From contig OY969789.1 of NCBI GenBank assembly GCA_963703085.1, positions 930,001 through 994,000 on the forward strand: a DNA stretch of 64,000 nucleotides, read 5' to 3'. The notes beneath the pieces were generated by a model. That model saw nothing but the letters and a program-made list of their open reading frames with translations, was not told where the DNA came from and did not search any database. The DNA is from DATAEG01 sp963703085. GTDB taxonomy: Bacteria; Actinomycetota; Actinomycetes; Mycobacteriales; Jatrophihabitantaceae. Position numbers and translations under genes: made by a program. Shown piece after piece: positions 8,881 through 17,680 of this stretch (positions are counted from its first letter, which is position 1; every line of letters starts with the position of its first letter).

Positions 8881-9909
8881 ATGGCTGTGCGCGCGGGCGG
8901 CGGGCGCCCTGGTCGGGTGCGCATCGGCGATGTGGCCAACGCCGCCGGCGTATCCGTGGCGACAGTCTCGAAGGCGTTGAACGGCCGCAGCGACGTCAGC
9001 GAAAACACGCGGGCGCGGGTGCAGCAGGTTGCCGAGCGCCTGGGCTTCCGGCCCAATCAACTGGCCCGCTCCTTGCCGACCGGCCGGAGCTTCTCGGTCG
9101 GCCTGCTCACCACCGACAGCTTCGGCCGGTTCAGCATTCCGCTCATGCTCGGCGCCGAGGACGGCTTGGGTTCCGGTGAAGTCGCAGTGGTGTTCTGCGA
9201 CACCCGGGACGACCCGCAACGCGAAGCTCGGCAGATGCATGCCCTGCTGTCGCGCCACGTCGACGGCATCATCGTCAACGGCCGGCGCACCGAACCGCGC
9301 CCTCCGTTGGGCGGCACCGAGGGCGTGCCCGTCGTGTATGCCTTCGCCGCCTCGGCCGATCCTGCCGACTGCTCGGTGATCGCTGACGAGGAGGGCGGTG
9401 CAGCATTGGCCGTCGAACACTTGTTGGCCCAGGGGCGTCGACGCATCGCACATGTGACCGGGCCACGGCGGCATCGGTCGGCTGCGGTTCGCGCCGAAGC
9501 CGTGCGGCGCCGGCTGCGCGCAGCCGGGCTGACCACGCGCGGCCGCGCGGCGTTCGGTGCGTGGAGCGAGCAGTGGGGCCGGGAGGCGACAGCTCGGCTG
9601 CTGGACACGGCGCCGGACATCGACGGGGTGTTCTGCGGCAGCGACCAGATCGCCCGCGGCGTGCTCGACACACTGCGCGAACGCGGCCGGGACGTACCCG
9701 GCGACGTCGCAGTGGTGGGCTTCGACAACTGGGAAGCGATGGCCCTGGGCGCTCGGCCGACACTGACCACCGTCGACATGAACCTCGACCTGATCGGCCG
9801 GTACGCAGCCGAGCACTTGCTCACCGCGATCGACGGTGGCACGCCCCCGCCGCTCACCGTCGTGCCGGCGCGTCTCGTCGTGCGCGACTCCAGCCAGCCC
9901 GGCGGCTGA
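8881..9909 (+). CDS. LacI-family transcriptional regulator (divergent from GH127)
   Basis: A 342-aa LacI/GalR regulator. The HTH is RIGDVANAAGVSVATVSKALNGRSDVS, followed by the hinge helix PNQLARSL and an effector domain ending in DVAVVGFDNWEAMALGARPTLTTVDMN. I prefer the ATG at 8881, which has GGAAGG (8866-8871) nine bases upstream; an ATG at 8863 would add six residues. It is transcribed away from the GH127/ABC unit with a CGAAA-type operator between, and it precedes araB by 150 bases. It probably represses the importer unit and itself. The inducer is unknown. Confidence 0.88.
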   Translation: MAVRAGGGRPGRVRIGDVANAAGVSVATVSKALNGRSDVSENTRARVQQVAERLGFRPNQLARSLPTGRSFSVGLLTTDSFGRFSIPLMLGAEDGLGSGEVAVVFCDTRDDPQREARQMHALLSRHVDGIIVNGRRTEPRPPLGGTEGVPVVYAFAASADPADCSVIADEEGGAALAVEHLLAQGRRRIAHVTGPRRHRSAAVRAEAVRRRLRAAGLTTRGRAAFGAWSEQWGREATARLLDTAPDIDGVFCGSDQIARGVLDTLRERGRDVPGDVAVVGFDNWEAMALGARPTLTTVDMNLDLIGRYAAEHLLTAIDGGTPPPLTVVPARLVVRDSSQPGG

Positions 9910-9995
9910 GGCAGTGCCGTTCCGCACCGCTGCGGCGTGAGCTGCGCCGGGCGCACGGCAGTCGGCGCGCCGCGACCGGTCTTGTAGGGTCGGAC

Positions 9996-10015
9996 ATGTG
10001 AGCGTTAACATGCGA
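9996..10015. promoter_or_regulatory. Operator/promoter region upstream of araB
   Basis: The segment centred on GTTAAC (10004-10009) reads GAGCGTTAACATG, matching the core of the operators before abfA and the first lacI. An outer repeat CATGT/ACATG brackets it. It lies about 50 bases before araB, where a repressor would block transcription of araB-araD-dehydrogenase-araA. Confidence 0.6.
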
Positions 10016-10059
10016 TCCTTGATGACGGCCTGCGTGGCCAGGCAGGAGATGGCGCGCCA

Positions 10060-11742
10060 ATGACCAGCTCTCCCCGTCCCGCCGCCGATACCTACACCGT
10101 CGGGGTCGATTTCGGCACGCTGTCGGGGCGGGCGGTGGTGGTCCGGGTGAGCGATGGCGCCGAGCTCGGGGCAGCAGTCTTCGAGTATCCGGACGCTGTC
10201 ATCCAAACCGAATTGCCCGGGACGGCAGAGCGGTTGCCGAACGACTGGGCGCTGCAGAACCCGGCTGACTGGCTCGGCGTGCTGACCCAGGCGGTTCCGG
10301 AGGCCGTCCGGGCCAGCGGTGTGCCGGCCGACTCGATCGTCGCGCTGGCCACCGACTTCACCGCCTGCACGGTGCTGCCCACCGACACCGATGGCCGGCC
10401 GCTGTGCCAGTTGCCGGACTGGGCTCACCGGCCGCACGCGTGGCCGAAGCTGTGGCGGCATCACGCCGCACAGTCGCAGGCAGACCGCATCACCGCGATC
10501 GCGCACGACCGGCAGGAACCGTGGATCGGCCGGTACGGCGGGAAGATCTCCTCCGAGTGGCAGTTCGCGAAGGCCCTGCAGGTGCTCGAAGAGGATCCCG
10601 AGCTCTACCGGGCGATCGATCGGTGGATTGAGGCGGCCGACTGGATCGTCTGGCAACTCACCGGCCGGGAAACGCGCAACACCTGCACCGCCGGGTACAA
10701 GGGAATCTTCCAGGACGGTGAATACCCCAGCCGGGAGTACCTGGCCGCGCTGCACCCCGACTTCGCCGATTTCGCCGACACCCGGCTGGCGCATCCGCTG
10801 TCCGAGCTGGGTTCGGCCGCGGGAACCCTCACCGCCGAGGCGGCGCAGTGGACCGGGTTGGCCGAAGGCACCGTCGTGGCCGTCGGCAACGTCGACGCGC
10901 ACGTGAGCGCACCAGCCGCTCAGGCGGTCGAGTCGGGCCACCTGCTCGCGGTGATGGGCACCTCGACCTGCCACGTGATGTCGGCGGACGTGCTGGCCGA
11001 AGTCCCGGGAATGTGCGGAGTGGTCGCCGGTGGCATCGTGGCCGGAAAGTACGGCTACGAAGCCGGCCAGAGCGGTGTCGGCGACATCTTTGCCTGGTGG
11101 GTCGAGCACAACGTCCCGGCCGAGTACTTCGCCGAGGCTGAGGCGCGCGGGATCTCCATCCATCAACATCTCACCGAATTGACTGCGGACGCACCGGTGG
11201 GCGCACACGGTCTCGTCGCCTTGGACTGGATGAGCGGCAACCGCTCCGTCCTCGTGGATCATGAGCTGTCCGGCGTGATCGTGGGGCTGACCCTGGCGAC
11301 GCGTCCCGAGGAGATCTACCGGGCATTGCTCGAGTCCACCGCGTTCGGCACGCGGCGCATCATCGAAGCGTTCACCGATTCCGGCCTTCCCGTCGAGGAG
11401 TTGATCGTGGCCGGTGGCCTCCTCAAGAACCCGGTGTTGATGCAGATCTATGCCGACGTCACCGGCCGGCCGCTCACGACCGCAGAGAGCTCGCAGGGCC
11501 CGGCACTCGGGTCGGCCATCCATGCGGCCGTCGCTGCCGGGGCATACCCGGACGTGCCCACCGCGGCCCGCTCGATGGGGAAGGTGCGTCGCGATGCATA
11601 CGTCCCGGATCCGGAGCGGGTGAAGGCGTACGACCGGTTGTACCGGGAGTACGTCCAGCTGCACGACTACTTCGGCCGTCGCGACAGCGACGGCTCCAAC
11701 GACGTGCTGCACCGGCTGCGCGCCATGAAAGCGGGACGGTGA
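10060..11742 (+). CDS. araB: L-ribulokinase
   Basis: Phosphorylates L-ribulose to L-ribulose-5-phosphate using ATP, the second step of L-arabinose breakdown. The 560-aa protein is a full-length FGGY-family kinase. It has the N-terminal phosphate-binding loop VGVDFGTLSGRAVV, the ribulokinase signature KISSEWQFAKALQVLEEDP, the central GTSTCHVM loop and the C-terminal VAGGLLKNPVLMQIYADV adenosine motif. It leads a four-gene arabinose unit, overlapping araD by four bases (GTGA). A GTTAAC operator upstream indicates repression by LacI in the absence of arabinose. Confidence 0.97.
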   Translation: MTSSPRPAADTYTVGVDFGTLSGRAVVVRVSDGAELGAAVFEYPDAVIQTELPGTAERLPNDWALQNPADWLGVLTQAVPEAVRASGVPADSIVALATDFTACTVLPTDTDGRPLCQLPDWAHRPHAWPKLWRHHAAQSQADRITAIAHDRQEPWIGRYGGKISSEWQFAKALQVLEEDPELYRAIDRWIEAADWIVWQLTGRETRNTCTAGYKGIFQDGEYPSREYLAALHPDFADFADTRLAHPLSELGSAAGTLTAEAAQWTGLAEGTVVAVGNVDAHVSAPAAQAVESGHLLAVMGTSTCHVMSADVLAEVPGMCGVVAGGIVAGKYGYEAGQSGVGDIFAWWVEHNVPAEYFAEAEARGISIHQHLTELTADAPVGAHGLVALDWMSGNRSVLVDHELSGVIVGLTLATRPEEIYRALLESTAFGTRRIIEAFTDSGLPVEELIVAGGLLKNPVLMQIYADVTGRPLTTAESSQGPALGSAIHAAVAAGAYPDVPTAARSMGKVRRDAYVPDPERVKAYDRLYREYVQLHDYFGRRDSDGSNDVLHRLRAMKAGR

Positions 11743-12419
11743 CCACGATGCCGGCGCAGTCCGGCGACGCGGAGGTCCGTGACCAGCTCGTCGCGCTGCA
11801 TCGAGAACTGGTACGCAACCAGTTGGTCGTGTGGACTGCGGGCAACGTGTCGGCACGCGTCCGCGGGCCCAGCGGTGATGCGCTGCTCATCAAGCCCTCC
11901 GGGGTCTCCTACGACGACCTGACCGCCGAGTCGATGGTGCTGTGCGACCTGGACGGCACTGCCCTCGACGGTGAGCTCAGCCCGTCGAGCGATGTGGCAG
12001 CCCACGCATACGTCTACCGACACCGGCCCGACGTCGGCGGGATCGTGCACACGCACTCGACCTACGCGTGTGCGTGGGCCGCACGGCAGGAGGAGATCCC
12101 GTGTGTGCTGACCGCGATGGCCGACGAGTTCGGCGGCCCGATACCGATCGGTCCGTTCGCGGTCATCGGCGACGACTCGATCGGCCAAGGCATCGTCGCC
12201 ACGCTGGCCGGGCATCGATCGCGTGCCGTGCTGATGGCTAACCACGGCGTCTTCACCATCGGGTCCGATCCCAAGGAGGCGGTCAAGGCGGCGGTGATGT
12301 GCGAGGACGTCGCCCGCAGTGTGCATATCGCCCGCCAGCTGGGTGAGCCGGTACCCATCGCGCCCGACCTGATCGATCGTCTCTACGACAGGTACCAGAA
12401 CGTGTACGGGCAGCGCTGA
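11739..12419 (+). CDS. araD: L-ribulose-5-phosphate 4-epimerase
   Basis: Converts L-ribulose-5-phosphate to D-xylulose-5-phosphate, feeding the pentose phosphate pathway. The 226-aa protein is a class II aldolase/adducin-type metal enzyme. The zinc ligands lie in VHTHSTYACAWA, with a further conserved segment ANHGVFT; WTAGNVSARV and KPSGVSYDDL are conserved sugar-phosphate-binding regions. The GTG start overlaps the araB stop. An ATG at 11748 is a weaker alternative. Confidence 0.95.
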   Translation: MTTMPAQSGDAEVRDQLVALHRELVRNQLVVWTAGNVSARVRGPSGDALLIKPSGVSYDDLTAESMVLCDLDGTALDGELSPSSDVAAHAYVYRHRPDVGGIVHTHSTYACAWAARQEEIPCVLTAMADEFGGPIPIGPFAVIGDDSIGQGIVATLAGHRSRAVLMANHGVFTIGSDPKEAVKAAVMCEDVARSVHIARQLGEPVPIAPDLIDRLYDRYQNVYGQR

Positions 12420-12444
12420 TGGGCCACCGCAGGAACGGCCGGCC

Positions 12445-13458
12445 GTGCTGACGGCGCGACTGCACGCGACGGCGGACATCCGGCTCGGCGACGAGCCGCG
12501 GCCGGAGGCCAGCAGCGGCGAAGAACTGGTCCGGGTCGACGCGGTGGGCATCTGTGGGTCCGACGTGCATTGGTTCACCGAAGGCTCCATCGGTGACGCG
12601 ACCCTGGCTCGGCCGCTGGTTCTGGGACATGAAATGGGCGGGACGATCGTCGGTGGGCCGCGCGACGGTGAGCGGGTGGCGGTGGACCCGTCCGTTCCCT
12701 GCTGGGTCTGCCCGCCGTGCCGGCGCGGTGACGTCAACCTGTGCGTCAACGTGGTCTTCGCCGGGCACGGCTCCACCGACGGCGGGATGCGAGAGATGCT
12801 CACCTGGCCGGCCGACCGGCTGCACCCGGTTCCGGCCGGCGTGGACGCAGTGGGCATCGCCATGCTGGAACCACTCGGGGTGGCGCTGCACGCGATCGAC
12901 CTCGGCCGGATCACGATCGGCGCCCGGGTCGGCGTCGTCGGCTGTGGCCCGATCGGACTGCTCGCTGTGCAACTGGCCTTGCTGGCCGGGGCCGGCGAAG
13001 TCATCGCCGTCGAGCCACTGGACTACCGCCGCAAGCTGGCCGACACGTTCGGCGCGGTGGCGGTGGACGCCACCGGCGCGGCCGAGCTCGCCGCCGCCAA
13101 CCCTGGCGATGGGCTGGATGTCGTCATCGAGGTGGCCGGTACCGATGCGGCGGTGGAGACGTCCATCGACCTGTGCCGGCCAGGCGCCCGGCTCGTGCTG
13201 GCCGGCATTCCTGAGGGCGACCGGACCGCGTTCACCGCTTCGCCGGCGCGGCGCAAAGGCCTGACCATCACCATGTCGCGAAGGATGGGCGAGGTCTACC
13301 CGCGCACCATCCCCCTCGTCGCCTCGGGCCGGATCGACGTGCACAGCATCGTCAGCCACCGGTTCGGACTTGCCGACGCCGCATCGGCCATGCGAGTGGC
13401 GGCGGAACGATCGGCCGGCAAAGTGATGATCACTCCCGGAGCGGAGACCGTGCGATGA
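12445..13458 (+). CDS. Zinc-dependent medium-chain alcohol/polyol dehydrogenase
   Basis: A 337-aa MDR-family dehydrogenase. The catalytic zinc site is represented by C37 (GICGSD) and H62/E63 (GHEMGG). The structural zinc site has the four cysteines C86, C89, C92 and C100. The Rossmann motif VGVVGCGPIGLLAVQLA binds NAD(P). The closest overall look is L-iditol/sorbitol or L-threonine dehydrogenase. It lies inside the araBDA unit and overlaps araA by four bases, so it probably handles a pentose or pentitol such as L-arabinitol, which is inference. The start is GTG. Confidence 0.88.
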   Translation: MLTARLHATADIRLGDEPRPEASSGEELVRVDAVGICGSDVHWFTEGSIGDATLARPLVLGHEMGGTIVGGPRDGERVAVDPSVPCWVCPPCRRGDVNLCVNVVFAGHGSTDGGMREMLTWPADRLHPVPAGVDAVGIAMLEPLGVALHAIDLGRITIGARVGVVGCGPIGLLAVQLALLAGAGEVIAVEPLDYRRKLADTFGAVAVDATGAAELAAANPGDGLDVVIEVAGTDAAVETSIDLCRPGARLVLAGIPEGDRTAFTASPARRKGLTITMSRRMGEVYPRTIPLVASGRIDVHSIVSHRFGLADAASAMRVAAERSAGKVMITPGAETVR

Positions 13459-14972
13459 GCCAGGAGGGCCGAATGCAATCGCCGTTCAGCAACCGCAGCA
13501 TCTGGTTCCTCACCGGCAGTCAGGATCTGTACGGCGAGCAGACCCTGTCCACCGTCGCGACTCAGTCCCAACAGATCGCCCAGCGGCTCGACGAAGCCGT
13601 TCCGGTGCAGGTGCGCTGGCTGCCGGTGCTGACCAACAGCGAGGCCATCCTGCGCGCAACTCTGGACGCCAACAGCGACCCGAGTTGTGTCGGCGTGATC
13701 GCCTGGATGCACACCTTCTCCCCGGCCAAGATGTGGATCCGCGGTCTGGACGCACTGGGCAAGCCGCTGCTGCACCTGCACACCCAGGCCAACGAGTCGC
13801 TGCCGTGGGGCACCATCGACATGGACTTCATGAACCTCAATCAGGCGGCGCACGGCGATCGGGAGTTCGGCTACATCCAGACCCGGATCGGCCTGGCCCG
13901 GACGACGGTGGCCGGCCACGTGAACGACCCGGCCGTGCGAATGCGCGTCTCGGACTGGACCCGAGTGGCTACCGCCTACCACGAGATGCGCAACCTGAAG
14001 CTGGCTCGCTTCGGTGACAACATGCGCGGGGTTGCCGTCACCGAAGGGGACAAGGTCGATGCCGAACTGCGCTTCGGCGCCTCGGTCAACACGTATTCCG
14101 TCAACGACCTCACCGCACGGGTCGACGCCACCACGGAGGCCACCGTCGACGAGCTGATCGACGAATACCTCGATGTGTACGACGTCGACCCCGTGCTGGC
14201 TCCCGGTGGTGACCGGCACGAGGCACTGCGCGATGGCGCACGGATCGAAGCCGGCCTGCGCGGTTTCCTGTCCGACGGTGGCTTCGCTGCGTTCACCACC
14301 AACTTCGAGGATCTGGGTGGACTTCGTCAGCTCCCCGGTCTGGCTGTGCAGCGGCTGATGGCCGACGGGTACGGCTTCGGCGCCGAGGGCGACTGGAAGA
14401 CGTCGTTGCTGCTGCGCACGCTGAAGGTCATGGCTCATGGCCTGCCCGGTGGCACCTCGTTCATGGAGGACTACACCTATCACTACGGCCCCGGCCCGCA
14501 GCGGATCCTCGGCGCCCACATGCTCGAGGTCTGTCCGTCCATCGCCGGCTCGAAGCCGAGGGTGGAGATTCATCCGCTGGCCATCGGCAACCGCCAGGAC
14601 CCGGTCCGCCTCCGGTTCGCCGCTGCCCCTGGGCCGGGGCTCGTCGTCGGCATGGCGGACCTCGGCTCGCGCTTCCGGCTCACCAGCAACGTCATCGACG
14701 TGGTCGAGCCGGACGCCGAGCTTCCCCGGCTCCCCGTCGCGTGTGCGGTCTGGGAACCGGCCCCGTCACTGACTGTGTCGGCAGAGTGTTGGCTCGCCGC
14801 CGGCGGGCCGCATCACACGGTGCTGAGCACCGCGGTCACCATCGACATGCTCACCACGTTCGCAGCAATGACCCGCACCGAACTCGCCCTCATCGACCGC
14901 GACACCACGCAACGCCGTTTCCACGACGAGCTGCGCTGGAACCACGTGTACTACAAGCTGGCCGTACCCTGA
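13455..14972 (+). CDS. araA: L-arabinose isomerase
   Basis: Isomerises L-arabinose to L-ribulose, the first step of the pathway. It is 505 aa, normal for the family. The metal-binding and catalytic residues known in E. coli (E306, E333, H350, H450) correspond here to E311 (EGDWK), E338 (MEDYTYH), H355 (LGAHMLEV) and H454 (GGPHHTV). The start at 13455 overlaps the dehydrogenase stop. A second ATG at 13473 is possible. It is the last gene of the arabinose unit; a GC-rich hairpin follows at 15033-15050. Confidence 0.97.
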   Translation: MSQEGRMQSPFSNRSIWFLTGSQDLYGEQTLSTVATQSQQIAQRLDEAVPVQVRWLPVLTNSEAILRATLDANSDPSCVGVIAWMHTFSPAKMWIRGLDALGKPLLHLHTQANESLPWGTIDMDFMNLNQAAHGDREFGYIQTRIGLARTTVAGHVNDPAVRMRVSDWTRVATAYHEMRNLKLARFGDNMRGVAVTEGDKVDAELRFGASVNTYSVNDLTARVDATTEATVDELIDEYLDVYDVDPVLAPGGDRHEALRDGARIEAGLRGFLSDGGFAAFTTNFEDLGGLRQLPGLAVQRLMADGYGFGAEGDWKTSLLLRTLKVMAHGLPGGTSFMEDYTYHYGPGPQRILGAHMLEVCPSIAGSKPRVEIHPLAIGNRQDPVRLRFAAAPGPGLVVGMADLGSRFRLTSNVIDVVEPDAELPRLPVACAVWEPAPSLTVSAECWLAAGGPHHTVLSTAVTIDMLTTFAAMTRTELALIDRDTTQRRFHDELRWNHVYYKLAVP

Positions 14973-15032
14973 CCGACAGCGGCCGCTCGTCGGCACGGCG
15001 TGAGGCGGCGGAAGGCTTGCCACTCAGGTGCG

Positions 15033-15050
15033 AGGACGGACGGCCGTCCT
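15033..15050. terminator. Hairpin between convergent araA and SRPBCC genes
   Basis: AGGACGG-ACGG-CCGTCCT forms a perfect 7-bp GC-rich stem with a 4-base loop between two converging genes. No T-run follows, as is common in high-G+C actinomycetes, so termination is inferred from position and structure only. Confidence 0.4.
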
Positions 15051-15060
15051 GGAACTGCGC

Positions 15061-15516
15061 TCAGTCGTCGCTGATCTCATTGCGCCACGCGCCGGTCGGC
15101 GAGCCACGCTCCTCGAGGAACTCCTTGAACCGGCGCAGGTCGGATTTCACCTGCCGGTCGTCAGCACCGACCGCGGCCCCGGCCTTCTCGACCAACCCCT
15201 CCGCTGCCCAGCTGATCTCCGCGTTGACCCGGGTGGTACCGGCATCGACTACCTCGAAGGTGACGCGGCCGGAGTGGCTGGTGCCGTCGACACTGCGCCA
15301 CGCGATCAGTTCGTCGGGACGTTGTTCGACGATCTCGGTGTCGAACTCGCGCCGGACGCCACCGATGCGGGTGACCCAATGGGTGTGCGCATCGTCGCCC
15401 TGGGTGATCCGCTCTACACCGCCCATGAATTGCGGGAACGACTCGAATTGCGTCCACTGGTTGTAAACCGCCGGAAGCGGTGCATGCACCTGCACCGATT
15501 CGGTGACCGTAGGCAT
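15061..15516 (-). CDS. SRPBCC-family (cyclase/dehydrase-like) protein
   Basis: A 151-aa START/SRPBCC-fold protein of the COG5637-like group. It begins with TESVQVHAPLPAVYNQWTQFESFPQFMGGVERI, the typical first strand and helices that form a hydrophobic ligand cavity. A central RRIGG-like strand region and a C-terminal helix (RQVKSDLRRFKEFLEER) close the cavity. The ligand is unknown; such proteins often bind lipids or cofactors. The gene stands alone, convergent with araA and 102 bases downstream of a Rieske protein gene on the same strand. Confidence 0.82.
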   Translation of the reverse strand: MPTVTESVQVHAPLPAVYNQWTQFESFPQFMGGVERITQGDDAHTHWVTRIGGVRREFDTEIVEQRPDELIAWRSVDGTSHSGRVTFEVVDAGTTRVNAEISWAAEGLVEKAGAAVGADDRQVKSDLRRFKEFLEERGSPTGAWRNEISDD

Positions 15517-15618
15517 GGCCGGAACCTCCTCAGCGTCGGCGGGCGGAGCGTCATCCGCCCGAATCGCATCGTCGTGATGCCAGCTTACGACGCAGCAGAT
15601 GCCGCAGCGCCGCGATGG

Positions 15619-16521
15619 TCAGCTGCCGCTGACCGGATTGCTGCGGAGACTGCCGTCGTCCGCGCCGCGGCGCACCTGGACCATTCCGTCGACAGCCCGC
15701 ACCTCGAGCATGCGCTGCGGGCGGACCGCGGGGCCGCACAAGACCGACCCGTCGCGCAGGTCGAACTCACTGTCGTGCCACGGACACACCACGCTGCCCT
15801 CGGTGATCGTCCCCTCGTGCAACGGCCCGCCGCGGTGCGTGCAGCGGTCTTCCATCACCAGCAACTCGCCGTCCCTGCGCACGATCAGCACAGCCACTCC
15901 GGCCAGCGACGCGAGGGTCGGACCGTCTGCGAGCAGCTCTGCCTCGGGCACGAGGTCCACCCACTCGTCGGGGATCACCTGGAACGCGGTCGTGTCCACA
16001 CCGACCCCCCGCGCGTAGGCGAGGTGACCGCCCAACCAACCCGCCGCCCCGACCAGCCCACTGCCGACGAGCGCCAACGCCACACCGCTGCCATGACGGC
16101 CACGGCGCCGGGCGACGATGCTGCTGGCATACAGGCTGAGCGCAGCGGTGTTGAGCGTCGCGTGCACCAAACCGACCCGCCGCTCGCCAGCAGAGGTGGA
16201 CAACCAGTCACTCCACCCGGTTGCGGCGGTCGGGGCTGCGGCGAGGCATCCGGTCCACAACAGCACTTCGGCCGAATGCCGCGCGGACGTGCCGCCGCAG
16301 CAGTCCAGGACCGATGCCCCGAGCCACGTGCCGATGGGGACGGTGACGAACACCGGATGCACCGGGTGCCCGATGGGAGTGCCGGACAGTTGGGTGCGGG
16401 TACGCCGTCCGCCCAGTACTCGACGCAAAGGGACAGCAACGGCTTCGGCAGGCGGGTCAAGAGCCTGGGCGCGTTCGATCGCGCGCACCGCTTCCTCGAG
16501 CAGCTTCGGCAGGGCAGCCAT
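15619..16521 (-). CDS. DUF2231 membrane domain fused to a Rieske [2Fe-2S] domain
   Basis: A 300-aa protein. After a cytosolic leader, residues ~45-185 contain several hydrophobic segments (GHPVHPVFVTVPIGTWLGASV) of the DUF2231 type. The C-terminal ~100 residues carry the Rieske cluster ligands in CTHRGGPL and CPWHDSEFDL (C-x-H and C-x2-H). It is probably a membrane-bound electron-transfer or sensor protein; the partner is unknown. I use the ATG at 16521, which has GGAGG five bases upstream, rather than an ATG 39 bases earlier without a convincing ribosome site. Confidence 0.87.
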   Translation of the reverse strand: MAALPKLLEEAVRAIERAQALDPPAEAVAVPLRRVLGGRRTRTQLSGTPIGHPVHPVFVTVPIGTWLGASVLDCCGGTSARHSAEVLLWTGCLAAAPTAATGWSDWLSTSAGERRVGLVHATLNTAALSLYASSIVARRRGRHGSGVALALVGSGLVGAAGWLGGHLAYARGVGVDTTAFQVIPDEWVDLVPEAELLADGPTLASLAGVAVLIVRRDGELLVMEDRCTHRGGPLHEGTITEGSVVCPWHDSEFDLRDGSVLCGPAVRPQRMLEVRAVDGMVQVRRGADDGSLRSNPVSGS

Positions 16522-16612
16522 GAACACCTCCGGCGATCCGCTGACCGGCTGGACTGTCAACCACCGGCGACGCTACTCGACGATGCAGAGCGCTGCCTGC
16601 CGGATCTGCAGG

Positions 16613-17680
16613 CTAGGGCGCGGGATGCGGGTACTGGTCGGCGAGGCGGAACGCGCGATTGTGTGCCTGCCTGCGCATCCGTGCGAAGGCCTGACCTGCT
16701 CGGGAGGGATGCACCCTATTGGTGAGCAGCACGAAGTAATGGCCCAGGTCCGGGTCGATCCACAGACTGGTACCGGTGAATCCGGTGTGGCCGTAGGCAC
16801 GCGCACCGAGCAGGTCACCGCCCGGGCAGTCCTGCCGGTCTCGTCCCTGCCAGGCCAGGCTGCGCCGCAACGGGAGTTCGTCGGTGGCCGGCTCGATCAT
16901 GGTGGCCAAGCCGGCTGGCGAGAGCAGCCGCCCAGTCACACCCGAGCCGCCCCGGCACAGCGCTGCACCGAGCGCGTCCAGGTCCGCCAGTGGTGCGAAC
17001 AGCCCGGCATGGCCGCACCGGCCGCCGAGCACCTCGGCATTCTCGTCGTGCACCGTGCCCTGTACGACCCGGCCCCGCCACGGGCAATCCTCGGTCGCCG
17101 CGGCCCGAGAGCGCAGATCGGCAGGCAGCCCGAACCAGGTCCGCGCCATGCCCACCGGACCGGTGACGCGCTCGGCGACGAGCGCGTCGAGGGTGCGGCC
17201 GCTCGCTGCCTCGGCGATCAGGCCGAGAACGATGAAGCCCTGTGAGCTGTAGTTGACGTTCGTCCCGGCCGGGAAGGCCACCGGCTGGTCGCGGATCGCT
17301 GTGATCAGCTCGGCGGCGGTGGAACACCACTTGTACATCGGCTGCTGCCCGGGGATACCGGAGGTGTGGGTAAGCAGCTCGCGCACGGTCAGCGCCGCCT
17401 TGTCGGTGCCGGCGAAATCCGGCAGCCACCTCGCCACGGTGTCGTCGAGGAGCAGCTGGCCGGACTCGACCAGCGACATCACCGCCAACCCGACGATCGG
17501 CTTGGTGACCGACGCCAGGTCCCACCAGGTGTCTTCGTCAGCGGATCGGCCGCCCCAGCTCAGCGTGCCAAGCACACCTGAGTCGATGACCCGCTCGGCG
17601 CTGCCGAAGGACCAGGCCGCTGCGGAGAAGACGCGCTGCCCTCTGGCCTCTTCGAGTAAGGCTCTCAGCTCGCCGGTCAT
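16613..17680 (-). CDS. Serine hydrolase, class C beta-lactamase / D-aminopeptidase fold
   Basis: A 355-aa serine hydrolase. The nucleophile motif S-x-x-K is SVTK in DLASVTKPIVGLA, the tyrosine motif is YSS in NVNYSSQGF, and the third motif is HTG in YGHTGFTG. All three catalytic elements are present. No signal peptide is visible, which argues against a secreted beta-lactamase and for an intracellular esterase, amidase or D-aminopeptidase. It is the last gene of the ten-gene peptide-transport operon and overlaps the kinase gene by four bases, so it probably trims the imported substrate. The start at 17680 is fixed by that overlap. Confidence 0.87.
   Translation of the reverse strand: MTGELRALLEEARGQRVFSAAAWSFGSAERVIDSGVLGTLSWGGRSADEDTWWDLASVTKPIVGLAVMSLVESGQLLLDDTVARWLPDFAGTDKAALTVRELLTHTSGIPGQQPMYKWCSTAAELITAIRDQPVAFPAGTNVNYSSQGFIVLGLIAEAASGRTLDALVAERVTGPVGMARTWFGLPADLRSRAAATEDCPWRGRVVQGTVHDENAEVLGGRCGHAGLFAPLADLDALGAALCRGGSGVTGRLLSPAGLATMIEPATDELPLRRSLAWQGRDRQDCPGGDLLGARAYGHTGFTGTSLWIDPDLGHYFVLLTNRVHPSRAGQAFARMRRQAHNRAFRLADQYPHPAP

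Noticed and set aside
6857..8881. A 674-codon plus-strand frame
   Set aside because: Shadow of the GH127 gene, whose zinc/cysteine active site is intact on the other strand.
8812..11856. A 1014-codon open frame on the minus strand
   Set aside because: It runs antisense to lacI and araB, both with complete family motifs. Long antisense frames are expected in high-G+C coding DNA; its product is low-complexity and resembles no family.
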